From positions 62,001 through 126,000 of the forward strand of contig CAXBAF010000001.1 of the NCBI GenBank assembly GCA_963973795.1: a stretch of DNA of 64,000 bases. Reading direction: 5' to 3'. The stretch's first letter is position 1. The number at the start of each line of letters is the position of its first letter. Shown piece by piece: positions 17,135 through 26,358 of the stretch. Source of the DNA: UBA1926 sp002337215. Lineage in GTDB: Bacteria; Planctomycetota; Phycisphaerae; Phycisphaerales; UBA1924. A model generated the notes under the pieces. That model saw nothing but the letters and a program-made list of their open reading frames with translations, had not been told where the DNA came from and searched no databases. Both the position numbers and the translations under genes were made by a program.

Positions 17135-17514
17135 CGCCGGTCGTCGGTGTTGTCGCCGAACATCTTGAGCGGGCGAGGCCCGGGGCAGCAGCCGACGGCA
17201 CAGCCGCTCTCATCGTCGCGTTTGGCGGTCGGTGCCCGGTGCTCGGGCGAGTCGCCGACGTGGGCCATGACGGATCCCACAACGATCGTGATGAAGCACA
17301 TCGCCGGGACGATCAGCGGGAGATCGACGCCCATGAGCGGGACGCCGATGAAGAAGACGGCCGCGGTGAGCATGATGAGCACGAACGCGATGACGATCCG
17401 TCGGGCGAGGCGTTTGCTCTGCTCTTCGTAGCGGTTGGCGGCGTGCTCCGCTTTGAGGCGGAGCCTGGCCTGCTCGAGCAGTTCGTCGGGGGCGTCATCG
17501 AGGGGGCGGGACAT
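17131..17514 (-). CDS. Small two-helix membrane protein
   Basis: A 127-aa protein with a charged helical N-terminus (residues 1-40, rich in Glu, Arg and Ala), two transmembrane helices (about 42-62 and 68-88), and a cytoplasmic tail with a cysteine cluster (GCAVGCC). No family was recognised. The ATG at 17514 begins MSRPLDDAP; the longer open frame upstream runs antisense into the acetyltransferase gene and is not credible. It overlaps the downstream 'DWSA' gene by 4 bp and is probably its cotranscribed partner. Confidence 0.6.
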   Translation of the reverse strand: MSRPLDDAPDELLEQARLRLKAEHAANRYEEQSKRLARRIVIAFVLIMLTAAVFFIGVPLMGVDLPLIVPAMCFITIVVGSVMAHVGDSPEHRAPTAKRDDESGCAVGCCPGPRPLKMFGDNTDDRR

Positions 17515-17598
17515 ACCGTCATGGTAATCGCGCCGGGGCCCTGGTCCTATTCCCCGTGCGGAAATGTCGTGGCCTGCCGTCCGGTATTCTGCTGCTCC

Positions 17599-18159
17599 AT
17601 GCGGCTTGAGACCGAGAGACTGGCGATGCGTCCCGTGGACACGGCCGATCTGGACGCGATCGCGTCGTTCATGTCCGATCCCGAGGTCTGCCGGTACCTC
17701 GGTGATGGGAAACCCAGGACGCGGGACCGGGTCGCACGCAGCGTCGCGTTCGCTCGGCGGATGTGGGCCGAACGCGGGTTCGGCCCGTTCGCGATCGAGC
17801 GGAAGGGATTGTCTGGCGGTGCCGGTACCGAGAATGTATTTGTCGGCGTGTGCCTGCTGCTTCCTATCGCGCGATCCGGGACGGACCCGGCCGATTTTGA
17901 GGCGCGCGGGCCCGAGATCGAATTCGGCTACTGGCTCGCACGCGGCGCGTGGGGGCACGGATATGCAACGGAGGCGGCGCGGGCCGTGCTGGCGTGGGCC
18001 GTCGCGGGAGACGGGGCACGCCAAGAGCGCGTCATCGCGGTAACCAACCCGGCGAACGAGGCGTCCAAGCGCGTGCTCGAGAAGGTCGGGATGCGGCTGG
18101 TCGGCCAGACCGACGCGTACTACGACGCGGTGACGACGCTCTACGAGATCGGGCTCTGA
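17599..18159 (+). CDS. GNAT-family N-acetyltransferase (RimJ/RimL type)
   Basis: A 186-aa acetyltransferase that moves an acetyl group from acetyl-CoA to an amine. The N-terminus (RLETERLAMRPVDTADLDAI) and the later EFGYWLARGAWGHGYATEA motif, in which the G-x-G-x-A segment binds the pyrophosphate of CoA, place it in the RimJ/RimL branch. The C-terminal ANEASKRVLEKVGMR is the usual final motif. The substrate could be a ribosomal protein N-terminus or a small molecule and cannot be told from sequence. The ATG at 17599 matches the family's normal start. It is divergent from the small membrane gene and convergent with the PDH E2 gene. Confidence 0.85.
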   Translation: MRLETERLAMRPVDTADLDAIASFMSDPEVCRYLGDGKPRTRDRVARSVAFARRMWAERGFGPFAIERKGLSGGAGTENVFVGVCLLLPIARSGTDPADFEARGPEIEFGYWLARGAWGHGYATEAARAVLAWAVAGDGARQERVIAVTNPANEASKRVLEKVGMRLVGQTDAYYDAVTTLYEIGL

Positions 18160-18169
18160 GAGGCTGTGG

Positions 18170-18193
18170 CCTGTCTGTTGCCAGTCAGACAGG
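18170..18193. terminator. Hairpin between convergent acetyltransferase and E2 genes
   Basis: A perfect 8-bp inverted repeat (CCTGTCTG / CAGACAGG) with an 8-nt loop lies in the 40-bp gap between two converging genes. No good U-run follows on either strand, so termination by this hairpin alone is uncertain. Confidence 0.4.
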
Positions 18194-18199
18194 GCGTTC

Positions 18200-19600
18200 T
18201 TACACCAGCAACGCCGCGGGGTTCTCGAGCAGTTCCTTGACGGTGTTGAGGTACTGCGCCGCCATTGCGCCGTCGATGATGCGGTGGTCGCTCGACATCG
18301 TCATCGACATCTCTTCGCCGACGACCAGCACGGGTTCGCCGTCCTCGTCGAACTCGACGAAGGGCTTCTGGACCGCGGCGCCGACCGCGAGGATCGCGGC
18401 GTTGGGCGGGTTGACGATCGCGGTGAAGTGCTCGACCCCGAACATGCCGAGGTTGGAAATCGTGAAGGTCGAGTCGCTCATCTCGTCGATCGACAGGCCC
18501 TTCTCGCGAGCCTTCTTGGCGAGCCGCTTGGTGTCGGCGGAGATCTGGCGGAGCCCGGTCCGGTCCGCGTCGCGGAGGGTTGCGACGACGAGCCCGCCGC
18601 CCTTGTCTTCGGGAAGCGCGACGGCGACGCCGATGTTGACCCGGCCGTGCAGCTGGATCGACGGGCCGTTCGCAACCCACGACGAGTTGACGAACGGGTG
18701 GCTGTGCATCGCGAGGGCGCAGGCGCGGACGAGGAAGTCGTTGACGCTGAGCTTGACGCCCTGGGTCGTGAGCTGCTCGTTGAGCTGGGTGCGGAGTTCG
18801 CTGAGCGCGTCGAGGCGGGCGGAAACCGTGACCTGGTAGTGGGGGATCGTCGTCTTGGACTCGACGAGCCGCTTGGCGATCGTCTCGCGCATGCCGCTGA
18901 GCGTGACGGTCTTGTCCTCGAGCGTCGCGGAAGGGGCGGGGACGGGAGCCGGCGTGCTGACGCCGGATGCCGACGCAGAAACCGATGCCGATCCGCCCGC
19001 CGAGGTTCCCTTGAACGACTCGACGTCCTTCTTGACGATCCGGCCTGCGGGCCCGGTGCCGCTGACGGCTCCGAGGTCGATCCCGCGCTCCGCGGCGATC
19101 TTCTTGGCGAGCGGGCTCGCGAAGATGCGGCCGCCGGTCGCGGACTGGGCCGCGCCGTTGCTGGAGGCAACGCCATTTGAAGGAGAGGGCTCGGGGGCCG
19201 GGGCAGAGGCGGCGGGTTCGGCGATCGCGGTGCCCGCTGACGAAGAAGACGACGAAGACTCGCCTCCCCCTTCGCTCTTGCTCGCGGTCTCCTGCTTCGA
19301 CGAACCGCCCGACGACTCCGCCGATTTCGACGCGGATGCTGCGGCTTGTGCGACGTCCTCGCCGTCCTCGGCGATCACGAGGATCGTCGCGCCGACGTCG
19401 ACCTTCTCGCCCTCGCCGGACGCGATCTTCGCGACCGTCCCGGCGTCGAAGCTCTCGAGCTCCATCGTTGCTTTGTCGGTTTCGATGTCGGCGAGCACTT
19501 GGCCCATCTCGACACTGTCGCCCTCGGCGACGTGCCACTTGACGACGGTGCCCTGCTCCATGGTGTCGGACAGGCGAGGCATGGTGACGGTGATGGGCAT
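18200..19600 (-). CDS. pdhC: Pyruvate dehydrogenase E2 (dihydrolipoamide acetyltransferase)
   Basis: E2 forms the core of the pyruvate dehydrogenase complex and passes the acetyl group from lipoate to CoA. Domains in order are one lipoyl domain (residues 1-80, lipoylated Lys43 in IETDKATME), a long Ser/Ala/Pro-rich flexible linker, a peripheral subunit-binding domain (about 157-195, RIFASPLAKKIAAERGIDL), another linker, and the catalytic domain with SDHRIIDG (His439, Asp443) at its end. Length 466 aa is normal for a single-lipoyl E2. It follows E1-beta with a 71-bp gap. No E3 (dihydrolipoamide dehydrogenase) gene is in the window. A branched-chain 2-oxoacid function cannot be fully excluded. 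Confidence 0.93.
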   Translation of the reverse strand: MPITVTMPRLSDTMEQGTVVKWHVAEGDSVEMGQVLADIETDKATMELESFDAGTVAKIASGEGEKVDVGATILVIAEDGEDVAQAAASASKSAESSGGSSKQETASKSEGGGESSSSSSSAGTAIAEPAASAPAPEPSPSNGVASSNGAAQSATGGRIFASPLAKKIAAERGIDLGAVSGTGPAGRIVKKDVESFKGTSAGGSASVSASASGVSTPAPVPAPSATLEDKTVTLSGMRETIAKRLVESKTTIPHYQVTVSARLDALSELRTQLNEQLTTQGVKLSVNDFLVRACALAMHSHPFVNSSWVANGPSIQLHGRVNIGVAVALPEDKGGGLVVATLRDADRTGLRQISADTKRLAKKAREKGLSIDEMSDSTFTISNLGMFGVEHFTAIVNPPNAAILAVGAAVQKPFVEFDEDGEPVLVVGEEMSMTMSSDHRIIDGAMAAQYLNTVKELLENPAALLV

Positions 19601-19671
19601 TTCAGGTGCTCTCCGAGCGGGTGCGAATCACAGAGACATCGTAAGCGAATTTCGGTCCAAACCAGCACGAA

Positions 19672-20763
19672 TCAGGCGAGAATGCCGTTGACCGCCTCGA
19701 CGATCCGGTCCGCGTTGGGCAGGTACGCCGCTTCGAGGCCCTTGGCGTACGGCGTCGGAACGTCGCGGGTGTTCACGCGGACGGGCTGGTGGTCGAGCCA
19801 GTCGAAGCAGTGCTCGCAGATCTGCGAGATGGTCTCGCTCGCGACGCCGCCGAAGGGCCATGACTGATCGACGACGACAACGCGGTTGGTCTTCTTGACG
19901 CTCTCGACGATCGAATCGATGTCGAGCGGGCGGATGGTCCGCATGTCGAGGACCTCGCACTCGATGCCGTCCTGCGCCAGCCGCTCGGCGGCGTCCACGC
20001 AGAAGTGTACCGGTCGGCCCCACGACACCAAGGTCACCGCGTCGCCTTCGCGGGCGACCCGCGCCCGGCCGAACGGGATGTAGTACTCCTCCTCGGGGAC
20101 GTGGGCCTTATCGCCCAGCATGCGCTCGCTCTCGAGGAAGAAGACGGGGTCGGGGTCGCGGATGGCGGTCTTGAGCAGGCCCTTCGCGTCGTAGGGATTG
20201 CTGGGGATCGCCATTTTCAGGCCGGGGACGTTCGCGTACAGGCCCTCGACGCACCAGGAGTGGGTCGAGCCGAGCTGGCCGCCTGCTCCGTCGTTGCCGC
20301 GGAAGACGATCGGGCAACCCCACTGGCCGCCCGACATGTAGAGCATCTTGGGTGCATTGTTGAGGATCGGGTCGGCCGCAACGAGGCTGAACGACCACGA
20401 CATGAACTCGACGATGGGCTTGAGACCGTTCATCGCCGCCCCGATGCACATGCCCGCAAACCCGTTCTCGGAGATCGGGCTGTCGATGATGCGCTTGGGG
20501 CCGAACTCATCGAGCATGCCCTGGCTGACCTTGTACGCGCCGTTGTATTCGGCGACTTCTTCCCCGATCAGGAAGACTGTCTTGTCGCGACGCATCTCCT
20601 CGCTCATCGCCTCACGCAGCGCCTCGCGGTACTGGATCAGGCGGTCCCCCTCCCGGCTCGGCATCTCGGATTCGGCAACGAACGTGGGCAGTTCCCACGT
20701 CCCGATCGCGGGGTGGATGTCGCTGGTGATCTTGCTGAGGTCGGGGGTGTAGGCGGTGGTCAT
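19672..20763 (-). CDS. pdhB: Pyruvate dehydrogenase E1 component, beta subunit
   Basis: A 363-aa beta subunit of the heterotetrameric, thiamine-diphosphate-dependent E1 enzyme, which decarboxylates pyruvate and transfers the acetyl group to the E2 lipoyl arm. Typical segments are YREALREAMSEEMRRD, GEEVAEYNGAYKVSQGM, the DSPISENGFAGMCIGAA block and, near the end, WPFGGVASETI. The start overlaps the stop of a small membrane ORF by 4 bp (ATGA, 20760-20763). Its N-terminus carries about 35 extra residues before the family core begins. Confidence 0.93.
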   Translation of the reverse strand: MTTAYTPDLSKITSDIHPAIGTWELPTFVAESEMPSREGDRLIQYREALREAMSEEMRRDKTVFLIGEEVAEYNGAYKVSQGMLDEFGPKRIIDSPISENGFAGMCIGAAMNGLKPIVEFMSWSFSLVAADPILNNAPKMLYMSGGQWGCPIVFRGNDGAGGQLGSTHSWCVEGLYANVPGLKMAIPSNPYDAKGLLKTAIRDPDPVFFLESERMLGDKAHVPEEEYYIPFGRARVAREGDAVTLVSWGRPVHFCVDAAERLAQDGIECEVLDMRTIRPLDIDSIVESVKKTNRVVVVDQSWPFGGVASETISQICEHCFDWLDHQPVRVNTRDVPTPYAKGLEAAYLPNADRIVEAVNGILA

Positions 20764-20957
20764 GGGTGGTTCTCTGTGGGTTCTTCGGGGCGAGCCCCGT
20801 CGGTTGGCGTCTTCAGCGATACGACCCGCGGCGGCGGGCCCCCGTCATCGTGTTTCTTCTGCCCGCTGCTGTTCAGGAGGACCAGCAGCAAGGCCCGCAA
20901 TAGCAGCGTCCCCAGAAACAGGATCGAGATCACGACGATCGGGACGATGCCGTTCAA
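20760..20957 (-). CDS. Small membrane ORF between E1-alpha and E1-beta
   Basis: A predicted 65-aa protein with one transmembrane helix (about residues 5-29, rich in Ile, Leu and Val) and a short polar, proline-rich tail. It starts at a TTG nine nucleotides after the E1-alpha stop, with only a weak Shine-Dalgarno, and its stop overlaps the E1-beta start (ATGA). The tight coupling on both sides suggests it is translated. No homologue is recognised, and it is not a standard part of the PDH complex. Confidence 0.55.
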   Translation of the reverse strand: MNGIVPIVVISILFLGTLLLRALLLVLLNSSGQKKHDDGGPPPRVVSLKTPTDGARPEEPTENHP

Positions 20958-20966
20958 GGGTCATTC

Positions 20967-22073
20967 TCACAGCAGCGGGTTCTTCGCCCCGTGGTGATAG
21001 GTCTCGCTCGGGCTCAGGTTCTTCATGGGCAGCGCGTAGGTGTCGGTGACGAGTTCCGTCTCCGGGTCGGGGTCGGCCGCGTTCTCCGCGAAGTCCACCG
21101 CATCCATGACGATGTCCTTGATCTTCTTCTGCATCGCCTTCCATTCGTCTTCGGTGATGCAGCCGCGCCCGCCCTCGTCCTCGGACTTCAAGAGGTAGTC
21201 GAGCAGGTTGGCGATCGAGTCCTTGCCCTTGAACTCGTCGACCTCGTCCTTGGTGCGGTACTTCTGAGGGTCCGACATCGAGTGGCCCTGGTAGCGGTAG
21301 GTCTTGAGGTCCACGAAGCCGGGACGCTGCAGATCGCGGCACTCGTCCACGAGCGGCTTCATCTTGTCGTAGACGTTGCGGATGTCGAGCCCGTCGATCT
21401 CGATGCTCTTGATGCCGTACGCCTCGCCCCGCATGGTGAGCTTGTCGTGGTTGGCGGTGTGGCGGTGGATCGCGGTGCCCATGCTGTAGCCGTTGTTTTC
21501 GATGATGTAGATCACCGGGATGCCCATCAGGCTCGCGAGGTTCTTCGCCTCGTGGAACGCGCCCTGGTCGATCGCGCCGTCGCCCAGGTAGCACAGGCAG
21601 ACCTGCTTGGGCCCGGTCTCGAGCACTTCCCACTTGTAGCGGGCGGCGAAGGCGAGGCCGGTCCCGAGCGGCGTCTGAGCGCCGACGATGCCGTGCCCGC
21701 CGAACAGGTTGTTGGGCCGGTCGAACATGTGCATCGACCCGCCCTTGCCCTTGGCGCAGCCGGCGAGTTTGCCGAACATCTCCGCCATGCACGCGGCGGG
21801 GTGCATGCCCCGCGCCAGCGCGTGGCCGTGGTCGCGGTAGGCGAGGACCATGGGATCGGTCGGCTCGATCGCGGCGTTGGTGCCGACGGCGCACGCTTCC
21901 TGCCCCGAGTAGATGTGGCAGAACCCGCCGATCTTGGCGGCCTGATAGTTCTGCATCGTCCGCGCCTCGAAGTCGCGGATGAGTTGCATGTCGTAGAGCC
22001 ACTTGAGCAGGGTTTCGTTCGAGAGCGCGTCCGAGGGGCGGGCCGCGGGCTTGTCTGTCGTCGCCTGTGCCAT
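20967..22073 (-). CDS. pdhA: Pyruvate dehydrogenase E1 component, alpha subunit
   Basis: This 368-aa alpha subunit binds thiamine diphosphate. The TPP motif is clear: GDGAIDQGAFHEAKN through IIENNGYSMGT, the GDG...NN pattern. Other family blocks are RDFEARTMQNYQAAKIGG, YSGQEACAVG, YRDHGHALARGM and the phosphorylation-loop-like RYQGHSMSDPQKYR. It is the first gene of the pdhA-(small ORF)-pdhB-pdhC operon. The ATG at 22073 follows a CGGAGA about 6 nt upstream. About 90 bp separate it from the terminator of the upstream protease gene, leaving room for its own promoter. Confidence 0.94.
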   Translation of the reverse strand: MAQATTDKPAARPSDALSNETLLKWLYDMQLIRDFEARTMQNYQAAKIGGFCHIYSGQEACAVGTNAAIEPTDPMVLAYRDHGHALARGMHPAACMAEMFGKLAGCAKGKGGSMHMFDRPNNLFGGHGIVGAQTPLGTGLAFAARYKWEVLETGPKQVCLCYLGDGAIDQGAFHEAKNLASLMGIPVIYIIENNGYSMGTAIHRHTANHDKLTMRGEAYGIKSIEIDGLDIRNVYDKMKPLVDECRDLQRPGFVDLKTYRYQGHSMSDPQKYRTKDEVDEFKGKDSIANLLDYLLKSEDEGGRGCITEDEWKAMQKKIKDIVMDAVDFAENAADPDPETELVTDTYALPMKNLSPSETYHHGAKNPLL

Positions 22074-22166
22074 CCGAGTCTCCGATGATGGTGGGGGGTC
22101 TGCCGGGTGCGGACGGCGGACCTGATTGCGTGGGGCTCAGCGCGGACGCCGACCGTCATGAGCGCG

Positions 22167-22196
22167 AAAAAAATCGCCCCGGAACCCCGGAGCGAT
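22167..22196 (-). terminator. Intrinsic terminator after the C-terminal processing protease gene
   Basis: Read on the minus strand, a 10-bp stem with one mismatch (ATCGCTCCGG / CCGGGGCGAT) around a 4-nt loop is followed directly by seven T residues. It lies about 110 nt past the protease stop and separates that gene from pdhA. Confidence 0.85.
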
Positions 22197-22305
22197 CGTA
22201 GGTGAGAACAGAGTTTCAGACAATATTTCCGGCGATCCGATTCCTGTGCTGACACAGTTTGGGCGGCGTTTTCACCGCTCAAACCCATGCCGGAAAGAAG
22301 ACCGA

Positions 22306-24591
22306 TCAGTCCGCTGCGGTGACCTTCAGCGTCCCGCCCTGGATCTGCCCTTCGAGGACGACCAGCGCGGTCTGGATCTGGAGATCGCCGCCGACTTCGA
22401 GCAGCGTGTCCGGATCGGGGCGGTCGGGGTCGTTGATGATGTTTCCCTTCTCATCGAGCGCGAGGACGTCGGCGTCACGCCGGATCTTCGCGGCCTCGAT
22501 GATCTGCTCGGGGAGCATCTCGACCTCGATGTCGGGCTCGATGCCCCATTCCGACGCGCCGGGCTTGCGGTGGATGATCTTGTCGCCCCGCAGCTTGTAG
22601 TACTGCGTGGTGAGCTTCATCATCGCGCTGTTGTCGGCCGTCAGGCTGAAGACGTTCTGCACCGAGCCCTTGCCGAAACTGCGGCGCCCGACGACGGTCG
22701 CCTTGAGCGTCCCGTCGTTGTGGGCCTCCGCCTGGATCGCGCCCGAGACGATCTCGCTCGCCGAGGCCGAGCCCTCGTTGATCAGCACAACGACGGGGAT
22801 GTCATCGAGCCGCTTGCTCTTGGGCAGACGGCGGGCGAACTCACGCGAGCGGACCGAGCCCGCGGCGTCCTCGGTCTTGACGATCATTCCGTCGTCGATG
22901 AACCTGTTGGAGATGCTCACCGCTTCGTCGAGCAGGCCGCCCGGGTTGAAGCGGAGATCGAGCACGAGCCCGTTGAGCCCCTCGCGACGCATGACATCGA
23001 CGGCCTCGTCGAACCGGTCGGTTGTGTTGTTGCTGAAGCTCGTGATGCGGATGTAGCCGATGCCGGCCTGCTTGTCGACGAACCAGTCCCACGCATCAAC
23101 CTCGTCGCCCGCCTGGGCCTTGCGCCAGCCGCGGACGGTCGGGAGCTCGATCCGCTGGCGGGCGAGATCGAACTCGACCTCGCGTTTCTTGTCACCCTCG
23201 CCGCGCTCGACGGTGAGCGTGACGCTGGTGTTCTTGGGTCCGGTGATGACCTCGACGGCCTGATCGAGCGTGAACCCGATTGTCGAATGACCATCGACCT
23301 TCTTGATCAGGTCGCCCGTCTGCACGCCGGCCCGCTGGGCGGGCGTGCCCTCGAGCGGCGTCACGACACGGATGTTCTGGAGGTCGTCCATCTCGATCTG
23401 GATGCCGACGCCCACGAACTCGCCGCGGGTGTTGCGCTGGAAGCGCTTGATCTCGTCGGGCCAGATGACCGCGGTGTAGTCGTCGAGGGCGCTCATCGCG
23501 CCGTTGCCGAACTCGTGCAGCAGCGCCTGCTCGCGCAGATCGATCGAGAATCGGTTGACGGTGAGCAGCCGCGACAGCGTGAGATCGAGCTCGGCCAGCC
23601 CCACGCCGCGCCGGCTGTCGGTGTCGAGCCGGCGGATCTCGTCGCGCTGGTTGCGGACGAAGTTGAGGAACTCGCTGCGCTTCTCGTCGTCCCCGAGGCT
23701 CTCGAAGACCTCGGCCAGCTCGCTGGTGGTCACCAGCGACTCGACCGCGTCCAGACCGGCGATCAGCATGGGCGCCATCGCGCCCTTCCGCGCCATGTCC
23801 ACGTGCTTGAACGAGGCGTGCTGGATCGCCCGCTCGACCGCCTGCACGGTGATCGGGTCGAGTTTCTCCTCGAACGAATCGCCGAACGCGTTGTACGGCG
23901 GATGCGCGTCCTCGCCCTGCCGTTCGCGGTGCTCGGCGATCAGCTCGCGGAACATCGCCGGGGCGTAGAGCCGGACCATGCCCAGCCGGCGGCCGAGCCG
24001 CTCGACGTCGGTCCGGTACGCGTCTTCCTGATCGAGCAATGTCGCGAGGCGAGCGAAGAGCTCGTTGGCGATCATCCACTCGCCCTCGGCCTCGGCCTGC
24101 TTGGCGGCCTGCTCGGTGTCGGTGATGAGCCGCGCAACCTTGGGCTGCGACATAAACAGGTCACGGGAGGGCGAGAGGATCTGCGCCTCGACGGTGAGCC
24201 GCATCGCCTCGGCCAGCGCGAGCGATCGGGCGACCAGCCCCTGGGCGTCGTTCGCCTTGGCGAGCTGCTCGTCGAGTTCTCCGTTGACATCCGCAAGCTT
24301 CGCGGTCCGGTCTTGCTCGCGCTTCGCGATGCTCGCCTCGAACCGCTCTGTGAGATCACGGAAGTTCTTGTCGCCGATCCCGCTCGCCGCGAACGAATCG
24401 ACCACGCGTCGCAGGTCGTCCTCGCTCCCGGCGGTCGAAACAAGCTCCGACGCGCTCACCGAGCGGGCAGAATCTCTGGGCCCGGCAACGTCGGCACCAG
24501 ACGCGGGCGTCGAGAGCCCCGCTGATACACACAACGCCAGCGAGGCCGCGAGCCCGGTGGTCCAACGCGCGAGTCCTGAACGGTTCGTCAT
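22306..24591 (-). CDS. S41-family C-terminal processing protease (Prc/Tsp-like)
   Basis: A 761-aa exported serine protease with a Ser-Lys dyad that degrades or trims periplasmic proteins from their C-termini. A signal peptide fills about residues 1-30, ending near ASGAD. A long N-terminal helical region precedes a PDZ domain (GEFVGVGIQIEMDD... to VEVITGP) and the S41 core, with the nucleophile in EGSASASEIVSGA and the lysine in RRSFGKGSVQ. The spacing between Ser and Lys is 29 residues, slightly more than in E. coli Prc. The ATG at 24591 begins MTNRSGLARW and gives a proper signal sequence; the longer frame upstream is not plausible. The end is marked by the terminator at 22167-22196. Confidence 0.88.
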   Translation of the reverse strand: MTNRSGLARWTTGLAASLALCVSAGLSTPASGADVAGPRDSARSVSASELVSTAGSEDDLRRVVDSFAASGIGDKNFRDLTERFEASIAKREQDRTAKLADVNGELDEQLAKANDAQGLVARSLALAEAMRLTVEAQILSPSRDLFMSQPKVARLITDTEQAAKQAEAEGEWMIANELFARLATLLDQEDAYRTDVERLGRRLGMVRLYAPAMFRELIAEHRERQGEDAHPPYNAFGDSFEEKLDPITVQAVERAIQHASFKHVDMARKGAMAPMLIAGLDAVESLVTTSELAEVFESLGDDEKRSEFLNFVRNQRDEIRRLDTDSRRGVGLAELDLTLSRLLTVNRFSIDLREQALLHEFGNGAMSALDDYTAVIWPDEIKRFQRNTRGEFVGVGIQIEMDDLQNIRVVTPLEGTPAQRAGVQTGDLIKKVDGHSTIGFTLDQAVEVITGPKNTSVTLTVERGEGDKKREVEFDLARQRIELPTVRGWRKAQAGDEVDAWDWFVDKQAGIGYIRITSFSNNTTDRFDEAVDVMRREGLNGLVLDLRFNPGGLLDEAVSISNRFIDDGMIVKTEDAAGSVRSREFARRLPKSKRLDDIPVVVLINEGSASASEIVSGAIQAEAHNDGTLKATVVGRRSFGKGSVQNVFSLTADNSAMMKLTTQYYKLRGDKIIHRKPGASEWGIEPDIEVEMLPEQIIEAAKIRRDADVLALDEKGNIINDPDRPDPDTLLEVGGDLQIQTALVVLEGQIQGGTLKVTAAD

Positions 24592-24999
24592 CCTGCGTAC
24601 TCCAATCCGCGGCCGATGCCGCGTCCTGTGCTCCCCGTGCCTCACTGCACTTCGATCATCCTGAAGATGACCGATGCGGCCGTTCCCGGCCAGTCCCGAC
24701 CAAATCGACCCAATGAAGGTGCCGAGCCATTCGGTGCCGGCTGTATCGGCCCACACGAACCGGGGGGTTTGATCTGCCGTGTTCTGCCGGGCGAGCCCAG
24801 CATATCGGGCGGAGCAATCCCCGCACGCGGTTTGTTCCCAACCGCACCATCCCGAGTTTTCGGACGTCGCCGAAACCGGGAACGAGACCGGGTTCGAGTT
24901 GTCACGGGAGCGTGTCCTCGGCATGTCATGCATACGGCGGATCGCTGATCGGGTTCTGGGTCGTTGCGCGGGCGTTACCCACGCTGAGATCGATCCCGG
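24592..24999. other. Intergenic region without a recognised gene
   Basis: These 408 bp lie upstream of the protease gene and downstream of the MFS transporter gene, both on the minus strand. Only short overlapping open frames of poor quality are present. I saw no tRNA, no convincing hairpin with a U-run and no strong promoter match. It probably holds the protease promoter and 5' leader. Confidence 0.5.
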
Positions 25000-26358
25000 T
25001 CAGATTTCCCCGTTCGTCTTACCCATCCGATGCCGGGATGTTGCGAGCAACACCATCGCCGCAACGAGCACCGCGACAACGACGATCCCCACGAGCCCCA
25101 ACATCCGCGAATCGAACGCGGCACCGTGATCCGCCCCGGCCCAGAAGTACGCGATCAATCCCAGGACGGGCCCAGCGGCGTACCCGGCGCCGATGAGCGC
25201 CTCGTGCGTTCCCCCCGCGGCGACCTCGGCGTCCCCGAGTTCCATGGCGTAATACAGCGCGCCGACATACGCCGTCGCGTGCCCCACGCCGAACACCGCG
25301 AGCGCCGCGATTAACGCCCAGACCCCCGCGGACGGAGGCATCGCGACCGTTGCAGCGAACCCGCCTACGAGACCGCCCCCCGCGACCCAGGGCATCCAGA
25401 ACCGCCCGTGCCACCCGTCCCAGCGCTCGAAGATCGCGAAGACGAAGACCCGGCTCGTCACCCAGGCCGACGCGACGAGCGCCGCCCACCCTCCCGCGAC
25501 GCCGACCCGATCGACCACGCCGGGAAGCAGGGGGCTGATCGCCCCGCAGAGGACGTACCCCATCGGGAGCAGCACCCGGAACCAGGTCAGCAGGCGGCGC
25601 CACGACGCGGGGTGTGGTTCGTGCCGTGTTTCGAGGTGTTTCGCGGGTTCTGCCGGGAACCACGCGAGACAGCACACGCTTCCCGCCTGCACGAACGCGA
25701 GCAGGGTGATCACCGCGATCGGGCGGTCTTCGAGCAGCGGCGCCATCAGCCAGAACGCCGCGACGACCGCGACCGCCCACACGATGTTGAACTTCCCGGT
25801 CGCCCGGCTCAGGGCCTTGCCTGTGCGCCCGCCGGACAAGAAGCTCTCCGCGATCGGCCACATCATGCCGGTCAGAACGCCGAACCCGATCCCGACGAGC
25901 CAGACGGTCCAGACCGGCGGCGTGCGCACACCGGTGGCCCACGCGACGATCTGCGGCACGAGGCCGATCATCGCTTGCACCATCACGAGCGTGCCCAGGA
26001 ACCGACGCGTCGATCCTCGCGAAAAAACCCGTTGAGATCCGGGCCCGGTGCCGAGCCCACCGGCAGGCCGAGCCCCACGCCGCATCACAGGCCCGACCGC
26101 GAGGGCACCCGCGATATACGCGCCATAGAGGAAGAGCCCGAAGAGGAAATTGTCGCGTGCCGCGAAGCCGTACGCCGAGCGGAGCAGGAAAAAGACCCCG
26201 GTCTGCACGGCCCCCGTTCCCAGGCTGTTGAGCCCGACAAAGACGAGCACCGGCCCGAGCGGCGCGGGGCCCGCGCGACCCCCGAGGGCATTCGGGGTGC
26301 CGCCGAGCGGGCCTTGCCCGGGATCAAGAACGGGGATTGATGCGGTCTGGTTTGCCAT
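25000..26358 (-). CDS. MFS-type membrane transporter
   Basis: A 452-aa polytopic protein with about 12 hydrophobic helices in the layout of a major facilitator: paired helical bundles with a charged central loop (about residues 215-240, EPAKHLETRHEPHPASWRR). The N-terminus is a soluble proline/glycine-rich stretch of about 35 residues. No substrate-specific motif is evident. The ATG at 26358 (MANQTASIP) is chosen because any longer frame would run through the tRNA-Arg gene. The start codon lies inside the likely promoter of that divergent tRNA. Confidence 0.75.
   Translation of the reverse strand: MANQTASIPVLDPGQGPLGGTPNALGGRAGPAPLGPVLVFVGLNSLGTGAVQTGVFFLLRSAYGFAARDNFLFGLFLYGAYIAGALAVGPVMRRGARPAGGLGTGPGSQRVFSRGSTRRFLGTLVMVQAMIGLVPQIVAWATGVRTPPVWTVWLVGIGFGVLTGMMWPIAESFLSGGRTGKALSRATGKFNIVWAVAVVAAFWLMAPLLEDRPIAVITLLAFVQAGSVCCLAWFPAEPAKHLETRHEPHPASWRRLLTWFRVLLPMGYVLCGAISPLLPGVVDRVGVAGGWAALVASAWVTSRVFVFAIFERWDGWHGRFWMPWVAGGGLVGGFAATVAMPPSAGVWALIAALAVFGVGHATAYVGALYYAMELGDAEVAAGGTHEALIGAGYAAGPVLGLIAYFWAGADHGAAFDSRMLGLVGIVVVAVLVAAMVLLATSRHRMGKTNGEI

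Noticed and set aside
22246..24525. A 759-codon plus-strand frame antisense to the S41 protease gene
   Set aside because: The S41 protease on the other strand has PDZ and catalytic motifs; the antisense product is only His/Asp/Arg/Leu-rich sequence.
24592..24999. Several short frames between the protease and MFS genes
   Set aside because: They overlap one another on both strands, lack ribosome-binding sites and have no coherent protein features.
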